DNA of 64,000 bases from Apiospora phragmitis (Eukaryota; Ascomycota; Sordariomycetes; Amphisphaeriales; Apiosporaceae): assembly GCA_038363925.1 (NCBI GenBank), contig JAQQWL010000003.1, positions 1,798,001-1,862,000 on the forward strand. Direction: 5' to 3'. The notes under the pieces were generated by a model. It was given only the letters and a program-made list of their open reading frames with translations, was not told the origin of the DNA and searched no databases. The translations under genes were made by a program, and so were the position numbers. Shown here in pieces: positions 42,900-55,681 of this stretch (the stretch's first letter is position 1; each line of letters begins with the position of its first letter).

Positions 42900-45800
42900 T
42901 ATTGGGCTAGCTCAACAACGAAAACCTGAATCGTTACAAGAATAGGATTCTCGTCAGTCGTCAAAGACCTAGGAAGAGCGCAGCATAGTCTGTACAATAG
43001 ATGCAATCAGATTTCCCCATAAGTGGCGGAAATGCGGAATATTGCCTTTTACTGTCGAGTCCCTCTTGAGCAACGACCAACTCGTATAAACCAGCCTCAG
43101 CAGACATATCGTAATGTAGGACACCCAGACTTGGAAAATAATACCTGACCTCTCTGAACGGGATGTTCTTTTAGTCCTAAACATCTCGTTAGACAGATCT
43201 ATATTCTATTCTTGACCTCTGGTTGAGGGATGGTATCGGGGAGCACGGCAAAAAGACCAGTCTAAACTCATCCCTGCTCGACAACTTGGCAATGGAATCT
43301 CGACGACCTCCACCAGATAAAGAAAAAAAGGTTGCCCGAATGCCGGCAATGAGAAAATCGATGGGCTTAGCCATATCGCGCCTAGTGGTTTGGGTTGGCG
43401 GGAATGAGTGTGGGGGGATGAAGCTTTCGAGGTGGTTGTCTCTAGCGGCTGCGTACCAGAATGCGTACCTCGCAAGTCTCCCGTGGGAAAGCTTATATAG
43501 ACAAGCCATCAATCGGTGCAAGTGAGACACTACACAGTTACCGCAGGGCACTATTTATATACAGGAACCACGTAAGCTGCAGGCAGCATGCAGGCAGCAG
43601 ATGTGACTTGTTGACTCGGGAATCTTGGTGCCTGCGTACAGCAGCAACCCAGGCCTCAGATCTAACGAGCAGGTGCTCGCTCGTTGTTGGGACGAGGCCG
43701 TCCTCTTCCTACCTCACCGACTCACTTCGACGTTGGTACTACGTAAATAGATGAAGAAGGCGTTACGACGAGACACTCATCCGGTTGGCTAGTTGGTTCA
43801 TCATATTCCGCTAGGAGTTGGCGTCGCGCGCGTGTGATCAGTGATCAGTCCATCAGCTTGCAGTCGATGGCGCCAGTCAAGCAGCGATCGGCAATGCAAA
43901 TTAAACAGATTGGATGGTAAATGGCCCTAATGCCATGCTGACTCCGCCGGATAGGATGGGCGACCCCACACAGCCCTAACATTGCTCTACCTAACCTTAC
44001 TTACCACCAGTTTGCAGTCTGCTGCTCCTGGGCAGCAGACAATGCAATACTACTTACTCCAAACAGATATCCCGTTGATAGGTTGCAGTCGAAGAAATAG
44101 GTAGAGGTGCATTATTGCGCCATGGCACAAGCAACGGCAGTAGCACAGATAGGTGACGTGCGTATCAACACTTCAGTTGCTGGCCAGCTGCGGCTGCGTC
44201 GACTACGTAGGAGATGTAAGTATCAACCGGACCATATCTATTGCAATCTGCATTGGGATGGGAATCAAGCGAGGGGCCTTCGACTAATCAGAAGGCAATG
44301 AGGCTGACAGATTGACGGTGGATCGTTAACACGAGCCACATGGTCTGGTTTGTCTGGGGAATCTCTGTCCAACGGCATGAATATCCGCCAACCTTTAAAT
44401 GCAGGTCAAGAGGTGCACTTCCCTGGCAAGTCATTAGAGGCTATGGGTTATATAAACAAGCTTGCAACGCGCGCGCCGCGCCTTGAATCGTTGAAGAAAG
44501 ACCCTTGACCCTAACGACGACCGGCCAGTCCGATGAATCGAACGGATCAGCGGATTAAGCTCCTTCGGCCGGCCAGCCGCCTCGGACCATTCTCCCTCTC
44601 TTGTAGTAGTCTTCCAGGTCGACATCGTCCATCCCTTGCCTCTTGGAAGCCACGGGGAGATGGGGGAAGTTCGGGATTGGTAGGTAAGGTAACGTTATGC
44701 ATGTGATGTGATTTTAGAGACCAGAGATGGAGAGAAGGAGAAAAGTCTTCCGTCTAGCGGCGAATCAGGTGGCATCCTCTGGCGACTTTTTGTAACTCGT
44801 TACGTGACGGCCTCCTCACCGGTGGGGTTGTCCAAGGATCCTGAAGACAGGCCCCCGCCGAGCGATAGAATTTGACGACATGATGGCAGATGCTATGCTA
44901 CTATAGTAGTAGCTACATAATTCACAGTCTCGCATTCCGTGCCTGATAGGCAATGCCCGAAGTACGTACCGGATCCTGTATTGCTCACGCGGAAATCTCT
45001 TTGCCAGTGCTACGGTGGCTACTGGGCGGCCTTCCAGAACAGGTGGAGAGAAACGGAGACAGAGGACGAACTTGGCTCGACCTTGCTATCCAGCGACGGT
45101 CCGAGTCAGGTAATCCCGTCTCGAGCGTCTTTCCATGATTCCAGCGAAAGAAGCCACTACGAAAAACCGATCTGAGCTACTAGGTGCTTGGTGATCTTTT
45201 CGGCAGTATTATGATTAATAGGAGAGGGACTGAAAATGTCACCTATCGGGACCCATCAAGCCAAGAAGATTTCGGCCATAGTAATTTTTATAGTCGCCCG
45301 GTATTTGGTTAAAGATGAAATCGGCGATAGTATAGCCAAGCAGGGTTACCCGAGCCACCACCTTATCTCTGTATGTACCGATTGGACACCACACCACACC
45401 CCATGTAGTATAGACATGTGTGATATGCATGCTTGCCTATATACAGGTCTGTATATACTTGATGCTACACTGCAGGACATAGTAACACATTTCACCGCCG
45501 ACAAAGCTCGTATGGAGGCAGTATACCTGGATGGTAAACCGAGAGCCGTCTGCTCCTTCTCCCGACTGCCAGGGTAGCTACAGTCTGCAGCGAGTGCCGG
45601 ATACTGTAGTGCTGAAGTACATACTGTTTGCTTGCGCAGCGCCGAGGCGGCGGGACGTCAGATCAGGCCCCCGCTGGGACCAGAATTGGACAATGCATTT
45701 CTTGGTGCGGTTTTAGGTGAGTGGTGTGCTGAAGGATTCACTGGGCTGGTCAGCTGGTGGGCAGGCTGTTTGGCTGTACATAGAGACCCGGTACCTCACC

Positions 45801-46800
45801 TCGCTGCACCCCGCCTCCAAGCCCAAAAAGCTTTGGGACCATTCCCCTTTGACCCCTAGCGGAACCCCACTCCCAGTAATTTCACCCTGTCTAATTCGTT
45901 TGCTTTACCGGCCTTGCCTTGCTTTACATTTTTGCCTTGCTTTTTCCTGGCCTTGCCTTGCTCTTTTTTCTGCCTCCTCATGCTCCTATTAGCAGCAGCG
46001 CATTCGATCAGTCAATCAGTTTTGTCGCATGCATAACAGCTTTACTTCTATATGTGAACAGCAAGAAGAGATATTCGAGCTGTGTCTGTCTGCTACCTAC
46101 CAACTACCTAAATTACCCTCCAGTGCTGCAGGGTACCTAACACGCTTGCAATCCCACACACATCCACAATACGCACTTCGCTGGATGTGTGGTCTGTATG
46201 TACTGTGTGCATTTATTTTTTTTGGCCAACAGCAGCAGTGATCACCATCCATCGTTATTGACTTCTATTATTATCTTGGCCCCCTCAATCCTCTCTTTTC
46301 AATCAACATCATTTTCGATGTTCAGAGAGCCAAGCCAACACCCGTCTCTCTCTCCACTCCTCCCACCACCACAGCAGTATTAACACCACTGCATCTCTCA
46401 TCCCGGAATTGCTACTACTACTACTGCTACGACTACTATTCTTTTATCTCCCAATTTCCGCCTTTGCTTGCCATTCTTAGTCATCGCGCAGCGGCCATCC
46501 TCAAAGCATAATTCCAGACAGCCCGCGCCCTCGGTTCCAACGCTTTTTTATCCGCTCTTTTCTCTCATCCCATGACGACGCCTAACCTCTCCGACTAAAG
46601 CCTTCTTGCACCGGTCCGCAGGCTGCCAAAGTTTGAATTCGAGCCGCCCACCACTGCCCTGGGTTGGACACTTACCCCTCGTACCAGGCACCTTTCGTTC
46701 GCTCCCGCCGCGTCCCAGACTTTGGTCGCTTGCTGGCTGTCTCGGAACTCTGCTTCTGGGTCAAGTCAGCTTCGCCGGGTGGGAAAGGTAATCCTTTTAT
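42900..46800. other. 3.9-kb intergenic region
   Basis: Only short overlapping frames are visible (for example 43189-43551 on the minus strand and 44939-45175 on the plus strand), none with family features. The last kilobase (about 45800-46800) is pyrimidine-rich with repeated 'ttgccttgc' and CT tracts, typical of promoter and 5' leader sequence of filamentous fungi, and should belong to the gene that follows. Confidence 0.45.
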
Positions 46801-49764
46801 ATGCCTCGTGCATCATCCTCAGCCAAGCGACAGCAGCAGCAAGGATCCGCCGCCTCCTCCAGCCAGAACTCCAACAATAGCAATCGTCACGACAATGGTC
46901 TAGTCGGCCCCGGCAAGCGGCTCCCCAAGAATCTGAAGAGCCAGGGCTATCTGAATGCTACCGCGGCCAACTCGAAACATTCAGCTGCCTCGTCCAGCGA
47001 GAATGTGTCAGATGTGGGTAGAGGAGGATGCCCAGCTTCGCCGCCGACGATTGCCAACACTGCCACAACACCCGCTTCCCCTCGCCGCCTCAGTAGCGAC
47101 CCCGCCCGACCCCGACGCCGACGACATGGCAAACGACTCCGCTAGGCGTGGCTCCGTGAGCGCCTTTTCCGAGTCCTCTGCATCCGAGTCGTACAACATA
47201 GCACAGGGAAACGGCGCCGTCGAGAACCACCGTCGCATTGATGTCAATGCTACCAAGAACACCAACGTCCATCGGGACACCGGCCCTCTGGAGTTCATCC
47301 TCACCGTCCTCCGCTCGTGTCCTGCCCAGGACACCATCGCCATCTCATCATCTTGATGCAGATCCCCCCAATTGCGCTCTCCGGAATCTACGTACTGTTC
47401 ACGCTTTTGACGTTCGTAACCACCAGCAGCGGCCTTAGCCTGAGCGAGGTGTTCGAATGGAACCTCGGCGCCCCTAGTATTGCCACCGTTGTCTGCGTCG
47501 ATGGCATCGTTCTTCTCATATGGCTCTTCCTTTGGGGCCCGATTCAGCATGTCATCCTCGATCTCGCGCAGATGGTTATTGCACTCGGGCTAGGTGGAGG
47601 ATCCAGAGAAAGGGACGGGGGGTCGATGAAGAACTCTTTGGTTTGCCTGAGCATGATTCTGCTGTCTCACATCCTTCGCCACACCAAGATGAAGTACTCG
47701 CCCATCGGCTACTTACTTGGGTCCAGCCGTTTCATGACACCGGATATAGACGACCCTCTGGAATCGCTCGATTCGATACGTGGGTACGATAAAGTCCAGT
47801 CCGGCTGGGTGAATTGGGTTCGCAGCGTGTTGGCTATACATATATTGACACAGGGTCTGGTCAAGTACATACGCGATTGGTACTTAAGGAGGGAACGACG
47901 CGACAATCTTGCACAGAGCATTGACCCTGAGGCTGGTAAGCCGTACGCCGGAGATTTCTCCAACGACGGTGGGTTCTCAACGCCTGATAGCGATGCTGCT
48001 GCACTCCAACCGCAAGCCACCATCAACACAAAAAAGAAGAGAAAGCAGAGTGCGCAAATCAGGAACCGCCAGCCACTGTGGGCTGCAATTGCAAGCACCA
48101 AGATCGTTGTCGTAAAGGAATACGAACTAACTCATAGCGCTGCCGATTCTGCCCATGCCAATGCTACGGGGATTCACAATCTGGGGAATGCGCCGTTCAA
48201 CAGCGAGGCTGACCAGATTTGGATCAGTTTTGTCGGTTGTGACGAGGTTTCCTTCAATACCAGCCATTTCCCGGCCCATTCTTGTGCCGTGGGAGGCGCC
48301 AGAGGAACATCGTCTCACGAGATCGATTTGACCAAGCCGTTCTACGTGCGGGTGAACAATGCCATATGGCAACCCACTCGCATCGAGCCCGATAAGCAGT
48401 CCGAAACCAGCGAAAACCGCCGCCGTGGAGTTACTTGGAGTGGTGACATCTACGGTTTAACCCCGATGTCCAACTACGAATGCGAGTTCGTCAGCACGAC
48501 GACCCATGAGATCCTCCTCTCTACTAGCCTCCGCACGACCCAGGCTAAGACTGCGGATGTTGACCAGCCGAACCTGAAAGCGAGCAACCAGCGGTCACTA
48601 CGCCCTGATTCGCCCATCACCACTTTGAGGACTTCCATAGCGGGCGCGGAACTTAGGTATGCCGAGGAGAAGAACCGCCAGAGAAGCATTCGCAAGGAGT
48701 GGAACCGTAAGATGAACGCTCTGAAGAAAGAATTGGAGAAATTGTCGTCCGCTGTCCAGTCCGCCGGGACTGGCGATGACAAGATGCGCCAGAAGATCCA
48801 GCAGAATCAAACCCAGACGAAGCAAGCCCAACACGCTATTTCCCTCTTGGAGACCGAGCTTAAGGAGTACGAGGCTGTTCCCGAGGCGTTGATGTCTTGT
48901 TGGAAAGCGAAGCAGTCCACTTACAACGGCGAGCGTACGAGCTTCGACAAAGCGTTGACTGAATTCAAGGCTTTCAAATCGCTGTTGGACAGCCAGGTGA
49001 AAGCCATGGTTGATGAGAAGTCGAGCCTCGAGGGGAAGCGGAACAAGATCAGCAGTCGTATTGCCAAGGTGGAGGGAGAGCTTTCCCGTCTGGCCGACGC
49101 TAACGCTCGCGGTCTGGATGAAGCTGAGCGACGGCGGCAAGATCGCGCCAACTTGGAGAACAACCTTGTCAAGTCGGAACGCGAGCACCTTGAAAGATTC
49201 AACGTCGCCAACTCCCGCGCCGCCGAGCAGGATCAAGTTATTGCCGGTCTCAAGGCGGAACTCCACAGCTTACAACACCAGCAGCAAGCAGCTCTTTACA
49301 GTGGTGCGCTCGAATACTCGGATCCCATGGCCGCTGGTCAACTGCCTCATGGCGCTGCTGTAAACTCTGCGCCCTATGATCCCAACACGGCCTGGAATCA
49401 GTCAGCATATAACGCGTCACTCTGGGGGCCATCCCCACTCGCGTCAGGTTTCGTTCCCCAATCTTCGCCATCGTCTCGTCCTCGACACATGGCTCAGTCA
49501 AGGGGTCGTTCTTCTTCGATGCTTAGTGACGTGTCTGGCTTCACGCAGTCGAGCTCTAACGACGACGTTGTCGAGGGCAGCCTCCCAGGGTCCACCCAGG
49601 ACTCTTTGCGGCCACCTCCAGGTTTCGGCTTCCCGGCCCCGCTTAAGGGCGAAGGCGAGATTGCTAGCATAGGGAGCGGAAGTGCGAGTGCAAGTGGTAG
49701 TGCCCCTAGCAGCGGTAGCGCTAGCATCGGCGATCCGTCCAGCCCTGGCCCTGCTCCTGCCTGA
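46801..49764 (+). CDS. acrB: AcrB-type ubiquitination-network protein (membrane and coiled coil), two compensating frame breaks
   Basis: The N-terminus MPRASSSAKRQ..., with RHDNGLVGPGKRLPK, and the overall plan match the Aspergillus AcrB family, linked genetically to the CreB/CreD ubiquitin system and to acriflavine resistance. Domain order: disordered basic N-terminus (to ~residue 165); two or three hydrophobic segments (PLEFILTVLRSCPAQ..., LMQIPPIALSGIYVLFTLLT, ATVVCVDGIVLLIWLFLW); a fibronectin-III-like segment (VRVNNAIWQPTRIE...SNYECEFVST); a long coiled coil (IRKEWNRKMNALKKELEKLS onward); and a Ser/Pro/Gly-rich tail. The frame moves forward one base near 47096-47119, before DPDADDMANDSARRGS. 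It moves back one base near 47341-47351, before LIILMQIPPIAL. With both corrected the protein has 987 residues. Confidence 0.75.
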
Positions 49765-50712
49765 CGTGGTCCGGAAAGCTTGTCTTGCAGCGACATCAGT
49801 GTTTGGTTTCTTGGGCTGGTTACTCTCGAAGCGTCATGCTTGGTTCGGTCGATCCTCCTCGGTCTCAACAGTATCAGGCTCAGCGAATTGGTTGTAGCAA
49901 TGAGAAAAGTTCATTTCTTCCTTCGATATGCAAACTCTTGAAGCCGGAATGTGAATGAGTGACTGGACAGCCTTCTTACTCGTAGCCCCTATTGATTGGC
50001 GTCTTATGTCCTCCCGAGTTAACTGGCATATTCAAGCAGGGCAGTCCCATAATCTCGATCATAGCACACCAGGCGTTTGTTTCCTGTTGATTTATGATGT
50101 ATGTCTATGTGTAAAGCGCTACGTTAAACTAATCAGGATCACAGCCGACTCGCATATCAATCTCACAGCTTTCTGAGCATTGGCTGCAGGCAGCTGAAGC
50201 CCATCAACATTCTCGGCTGTTTGTACCTATTCTCTGCCATGAAATATACAGTTACACTTGCCCTTGCAATTTGTAGTTTGCAGTTTGCAGCCCATTGAGC
50301 ATTGCAAGCCATCATTTGATTATCACTAGCATTATCACGGATGGCCCCTACTAGAAACCCACGTTCGCATAAGCCAGGATCCTACTATTCTGTGTTCGAA
50401 CATACGCGTCCGTCATCCAACGAAGTCGTTGGCGTTGTTTGGAGGGGTTCGTCACTGGGAGTCTCTGGTTGCACCCGGATTGCAACAACAACAGCTGGCA
50501 GAGCTTGCCAATTGTGGAATTCCAGGTTCCTTCTTACGCTAGATAGTTCCAGTAGTACATGGCGATTACTAGAGTACAAAGCCAATATTGACCTCATAGT
50601 GACGTCGTGGTACAACATGACTTTAAACCTCACCACAATTGATTGTCCTTTCATCGCCCAAGTTTCAAGGCCTTCCTCATCATATATTGGATTATCAACT
50701 AAAGTATGCAAC
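49765..50712. other. intergenic region
   Basis: A frame at 50341-50712 is open into the next gene's first exon but lacks conserved features and is probably 5' leader. A 'ttgcagtttgcag' short tandem lies near 50275. Nothing else is recognised. Confidence 0.45.
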
Positions 50713-51897
50713 ATGGCATCTCAAGATCCTCCTTCATACGAGCAAGCCATCGGATCTGCTCGCCTATCGCAGCGTGAGCGGAATGGGATTTCCGCACAGA
50801 GACGCCGTAGCAGTAGGTCTCCCTGTCTCTAGCCTTGATCTTTCCAGCCCAAAGCGCTTGGTGCTAATGCGCTCCGATCCACAGTTGAAGATGAATCAAG
50901 ACCCCTCCCGGATGGCTGGGTACGGACATTTGATCCGGAGAATCACCATCAGTTCTTCGTAGACATACGAGCTGAGCCGCCCCGGTCGATTTGGTATGTC
51001 TGGTGGTTGTCGCAAGTTGCGATAACGTTGTTCCCGGATGGCAGAGAGAGAGAGAGAGAGAGAGAGGCTAACAAGTGATCCTCCAGGCATCACCCATATG
51101 ATGATGAGCAGTACCTAAACTCGCTCCCTCTCCAGGACAGAGAACTTTTGGGCGGGTTGACACGCCATCCCAGCATTGAAGATGTCGCCGCAGAGACCAC
51201 CGACGAAGAGGATGAGTACACACACCACCCCTCCTCCAAGGCCGCCGCTGCTGGCACTGCCACTGCCCCTCACGAAGGTTCGTCATCGTCGTCATCGCAC
51301 CCCCCTCATCAGCAGCAGGCGGAGGGCAGCAGCAGCAGCAGCAGTCCCACCGCCAGCAAGCCGCGGTCCTTCGGCCGCAAGATGAAGGACAAGCTCACAG
51401 GCACGACGCACGAGGAGCGCAACGCCGAGCGCGCGCGCCGCCAGCAGCGCGAGCAGGACCTGTACCGGCAGCACGAGCTGTTCCGGCGCGGGCTCGCGGC
51501 CGCGATCCAGACGGGCCGGCCGCAGCGGCTAGGCCAGGACGACGATGCCGTCGACGTCTACCTCGAGCCGCCCGACGCGCGATTCCCGGGCGTCACGAGC
51601 GTGCGGCAGCTCAGCCCGTCGCTCGAGGAGGTGTTTTACGCGGCCGACGCGCCCGGCGTGCCCAAGGGGGCGCGGCACGTGCGGCCTGTGTCGTACTCGT
51701 CGTACCGGGGCGGGGGTATGATGGGTGGCGGTGACGCCTATCCGGGTGGCATGGGCGGGATGGGAAGGTCTCCGTATGGACGGCCGTTTGGTCCGTATAA
51801 TCGGCCTATGGGGATGGGGTATGGCGGGGGCATGGGTATGATGCCGATGGCGTTGCCGCTGTTTGGTGGCATGGCTCTGGGTGGTATGCTGTTTTAG
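50713..51897 (+). CDS. WW-domain protein with a Gly/Met-rich tail, three exons
   Basis: Exons are 50713-50812, 50885-50993 and 51087-51897, giving 339 residues with exact phase. The protein starts MASQDPPSYEQAIGSARLS (a PPxY-like motif). The WW domain spans exons 1-3: PLPDGWVRTFDPENHHQFFV, then DIRAEPPRSIW and HHPYDDEQYLNSLP. WW domains bind proline-rich peptides. After it come an acidic/Ser-rich linker, a basic segment (RKMKDKLTGTTHEERNAERA), a conserved block (VDVYLEPPDARFPGVTSVRQ) and a C-terminus of GGGMMGG repeats and PYGRPFGPYNRP. Intron 2 carries a (GA)12 tract and a GCTAAC branch. Conserved in filamentous fungi; no established role that I know. Confidence 0.82.
51043..51066 (+). repeat. 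(GA)n microsatellite in intron 2 of the WW gene
   Basis: Twelve GA units immediately upstream of the GCTAAC branch site, so length changes would alter donor-to-branch distance. Confidence 0.85.
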
Positions 51898-52482
51898 TAC
51901 GTTGGGCAGATTTCAGCCTATGGATGAACGGCTGCTCAGCACATAGCCCTGGGGTGCTGAGGATATGAAGGAACCAATCCTTCCAGTATGTGGTGTACGA
52001 TTCAATACCGTGGACGACATCGATATCTTCTTATTGTTATCTCTGTTCCTCGCGTCCTGCTCTCACATCATGGTCGGCTTCGACACGCCCCTAATTTATA
52101 CGTGGGTACCAGAACCTTCCTGTGGTGATCACCTCGAAATAACTTGCAGGCGTCCAATTTTCGCCACTAGAAAGATAGGGAGGACTTTCCATTATCCAAG
52201 CCTCTCAGCGTCGCGCTTAAGATTCGCTAATTTATTGCGACAATCATCGCTATGAGCGCTTAAAATCTCCCACGTTGAAGAATGATCAACAATACTGAGT
52301 CGCTCGAAGTCCGACGGTTTGGATGGAATGCTGCAATATGGCAAAGCTCTGTGGAGTTTCTAGTACAGACTGTGTGTTTCCTTCGTGAGGGTCCGAAACC
52401 ACATGCCACGATGTTCTTTCGGACTGACCACGACCCATCGTCAGCGACTGTTGCTCTGCCGGATCCTAGCGAAAACTTGGTC
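51898..52482. other. intergenic region between convergent genes
   Basis: 3' flanks of the WW gene (+) and of the ULD-type gene (-). The frame at 51965-52255 lacks family features. Confidence 0.45.
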
Positions 52483-53723
52483 TTACCATTGTACGCCTTT
52501 GTCTCCCTCGCAATTTACCGCCGTATCGTATCGAGGACAGCAACCATCAGGCCCACCGACTGTTAAAAACAGGAGACTCATATTTAGCTTCATGCCGCGA
52601 CGAAGACAAGCATGCAGTGGTAAGCCTCGATCGATGTCTTTGCCTGAGCAGTCGTCCTCAATCACAAATTGCCGGGATTTGACCAGCTCGTATCCGTTTC
52701 GTTTCTTGAACCCCATCTCCAGCAAAGTATCGAGACTCTTTGAAGTGTCCTCGTTAATAAGGTCACAGGCGTAGAGGGTACGGACTTTACATACATCCCA
52801 ATCGCGCAGCCACTGAAGTGGTATTTCGAGGACATCACCCAGTGCGTCTTCGAAGAAAACCGGGAGCCCTCTCGTTGGATCCAAACCCCGGACCAGTGGC
52901 ATTGCCGTCATCATTTGTAAGCGCAATACGACTACAGCAACCAAGGCTTTTACATGCCCAAATTCATGGATTAACGCGATAAGAATCGCCATGATTGACA
53001 TCAGTCCTGTTGCCTGCCCCTCGAGTCGTCGACTTAGGTCGGAGTGTCTGGTATGGCTCTCTACCATCTGGAGCTGGAGATCCCCTTAAAGAAGCTCCTG
53101 GTCCATTTGGTTCTTCGTTACGATGATTTTCGCTTCATCGATCTTTGCCAGTACCGAAGCGTTTTCGGCACGGGCTGCGTGCTTACACCCGCGGTTGTGA
53201 GCCAAGACAGCGAATAAGCTAGGTTGGAGATCAAAGTGCGCGGCTCACCTTGATGTGATCCCTGTGAGAAGTGCCAGCCGCTCCGTATTCTTGCGAAGCT
53301 TGTCTTGGAGCTCTTGTAGAGCCTGCTTCTCTCTGACCGACCACTCGACCTTACGAAATGCATCCTTGACGGCATTTCCAGAGCCTCCAGGCTGCAGGCT
53401 TTGGTGATACTTCGGGTGCCACCGGTCAAGGGCATCGTTGATGGGCGTGGCGCATTCATTGACGATTGATTTTCTCTGGGCGGCGAGATTACCCAGCGAA
53501 GGACAGCTTTCAAGCTGTTGGTGCTCTGCAATAACCTGTTTCATAGATTGATGCCTTCTCTCACCTGCATCAGAACGCAGGTGAACTTGTCCAAGTCGCT
53601 GCGCAGATCCTGGTACTCTTTGGCACTGCCCGACGACACGTCCAGTGCCCGACGCAACTGCGCCGCTATCTGACAGATAGCAATGATGTCGCCCACACTA
53701 CCGAATGTCAAAGCAACCTCCAT
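52483..53723 (-). CDS. fungal ULD-type (ubiquitin-like domain) protein, interrupted
   Basis: The start MEVALTFGSVGDIIAICQIA, with ALDVSSGSAKEYQDLRSDLD, is the standard N-terminus of a large fungal family related to STAND/NLR proteins. A helical middle follows (QPGGSGNAVKDAFRKVEWSV). Residues after LRLQMMTAMPLVRGL read PVFFEDALGDVLEIPLQWL, FVIEDDCSG and RGMKLNMSLLF, the C-terminal ubiquitin-like (ULD) domain. Breaks: a frame change near 53542-53571 that could be a 29-nt GT..AG excision; a TGA at 53245-53247 that could be avoided by a 30-nt excision (53219-53248); and an in-frame TAA near 53086-53088 inside a predicted coiled coil. A 29-30 nt intron is below the usual fungal minimum, so the gene may be dead or carry base errors. 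The family call is firm, intactness is doubtful. Confidence 0.6.
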
Positions 53724-54292
53724 GATTACGCGCTTTCTCTTATTCGAAGGTGTCAGGAAGATTGGGAAGGGTTGGGAAAGCTTTGGAAGGTAGGATGTCT
53801 CGTTGGGCAACGATTGACGGGCGGGTGAGTAGTTGTAGGCAGGCTGTGCTGCGAGGCAGACTGGGCTATGTCATTTCATGCATGGTGTCACACGTTTCTG
53901 ACCTGCTCGCAGTTAGGCTGCAACTTCCCTGGCACATGATATTCGTTACTGATAGTAAATATGATAGCCCCTCTCTCCGATATTATATAACAATATTACA
54001 GTTATCTTCCTGTAGTCTTCCGACATTATCTATCTAGCAGGTGGAAGTGCCTATCTTGATACTCTGCAGCTGGTAGATAAAACCGTGCGAGTGGTTGCAA
54101 CAGGAACCGAAGTAAAACTTCCCAGGGTTCTGGTCACTATCGTGCTTGCAGTAGCGCATCTTTGGTTCATCGCTGCGGGTATCGGCTCCTCCTGTTAAGG
54201 GATCAAGTATATGTACTCAGGGGCTGTTCGAGTTTCTGCGGGCTTAGTCACAGGAAAGGTTGGTATAAGAAATTGTCCAGCGCTACTACTAA
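53724..54292. other. intergenic region
   Basis: Upstream of the ULD-type gene; moderately AT-rich, with no frame or repeat of note. Confidence 0.5.
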
Positions 54293-55681
54293 TTATTGGC
54301 GTATATCTTCAATGGTCTCTATATAACAACCGGACCACGGAACTACATTAGTACCCGTGACTCCCATAGTCGCTATCTGCCCATTAATTAACAACGTCCG
54401 ATCAAGCGCGCTGGCGAACATGTACAATATCTGAGCTCGCGTCCTAAGTGATATGGTCTCCTGGCCCCGAGTTACAGCTGTTCCGTTATCAGCGATTGCC
54501 CTCTCGCCCGGGTTGCGCCACCATGTTCGCAAATGCCCCCACTGTCCAATTGCAGCTGGCCCTTCCGACTCTGGAAGCTTGCTGAAGAGCAGCTTCTCGT
54601 TGTGAATGATAGTCCAGAGCATGACAACTGGCCATGCGAGATATGCCAGCAGGCAGGTTAAATACCACAGGAATGCCATGTATTTGGCACGCTCAATATC
54701 CACTGAGGAATGGAGATGTCGGATATCGGAATGTCTGTGGTGCCACGGCCTCTTGTACAGGCGATCTCCCATGAAGTACGCCAAGATCGCTTCGAAAACT
54801 AAGGAAATTGGAATCAGGTACCTGGAAGAGTTATAGAGCGCTTCCAATACCAGCATGAGATAAAGTCCCAACCGCTAGAAGAGACCTGTTCCTTGTTTGG
54901 GAACCCGGTGGCTTGACATGTACCGAAAAGCGGTGCGGCGAGATTCGCGCGGACGCCTTTTCTCGTTGTACTGCTCAAGAGCCAGCAGCGGTGTAAAAAG
55001 CAAGTATTCAATGAGCATGTTGTCCCTCGCATCGTCCAAGTGGTAATTGCTTGGCAAAACAGCTTCGTACGTCGAATTGTTAGGGAAGTATGTGTAATTT
55101 TGGGTGGTGAAGCGATCGACCAAGATACTATTTAGTCCATCGTTTGGACCTCCTCGAAACAATACATCGGGTTCGAAGATGGAACACGGATCAAGGGGGG
55201 CTGTTTCGGCCGTGACCAGAACATTCAACCTATACTGGGCCGAGGAATCCACAAATCGAAGCAGAGAGTATGAAGAAAGGTTCGAGACGATGACAAGAAA
55301 CAAGAGCCAGACGCGGTAAAGGGGTTGGAGCCTGACATGAAAGATCTTGGGCGAGAAGATGACGGCCATACAGGAGCAGTTGTAGGCGGTACCCAGGACG
55401 CTGGTCACGGCGAAACTATCCGAGTCACAGCCGACGTGGGGCTGGAGACTCGGGGGGATAGCGTGGGTGGCAGTGGTGAGGGTGTACAGCACGACGAACA
55501 TCAGAGCGCCGGAGGAGAGCCAATGATGGAAGCGTGTGAAGAAAGCGAGGAGGATAGCGACGTAAAACAGGATGCGCTGCATTCTGGTGTATTGACCGCT
55601 AATGGGATAGACGCACCAGTATTTCTCTATGGTGATGGCCGTGCCGTTTCCTTGGAGGAGCGCCTCGGTACTGCTCGTCAT
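54293..55681 (-). CDS. polytopic membrane protein with an in-frame TAG
   Basis: The ATG at 55681 gives MTSSTEALLQGNGTAITIEK and then YWCVYPISGQYTRMQRILFY, typical of an uncharacterised fungal multi-TM family whose members begin with an extracellular segment and 'YPISGQY'. About seven hydrophobic segments are visible, including ILFYVAILLAFFTRFHHWL, ALMFVVLYTLTTATHAI, LYRVWLLFLVIVSNLSSYSL, YLIPISLVFEAILAYFM and FLWYLTCLLAYLAWPVVMLW. The reading frame is continuous to 54293 except for a TAG at 54875-54877, between KQGTGLF and RLGLYLMLVLEAL. No intron of acceptable length removes it in phase. A single C-to-T change in CAG explains it. Total length is 462 codons. Either a recent nonsense mutation or a base error; function unknown. 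Confidence 0.6.
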
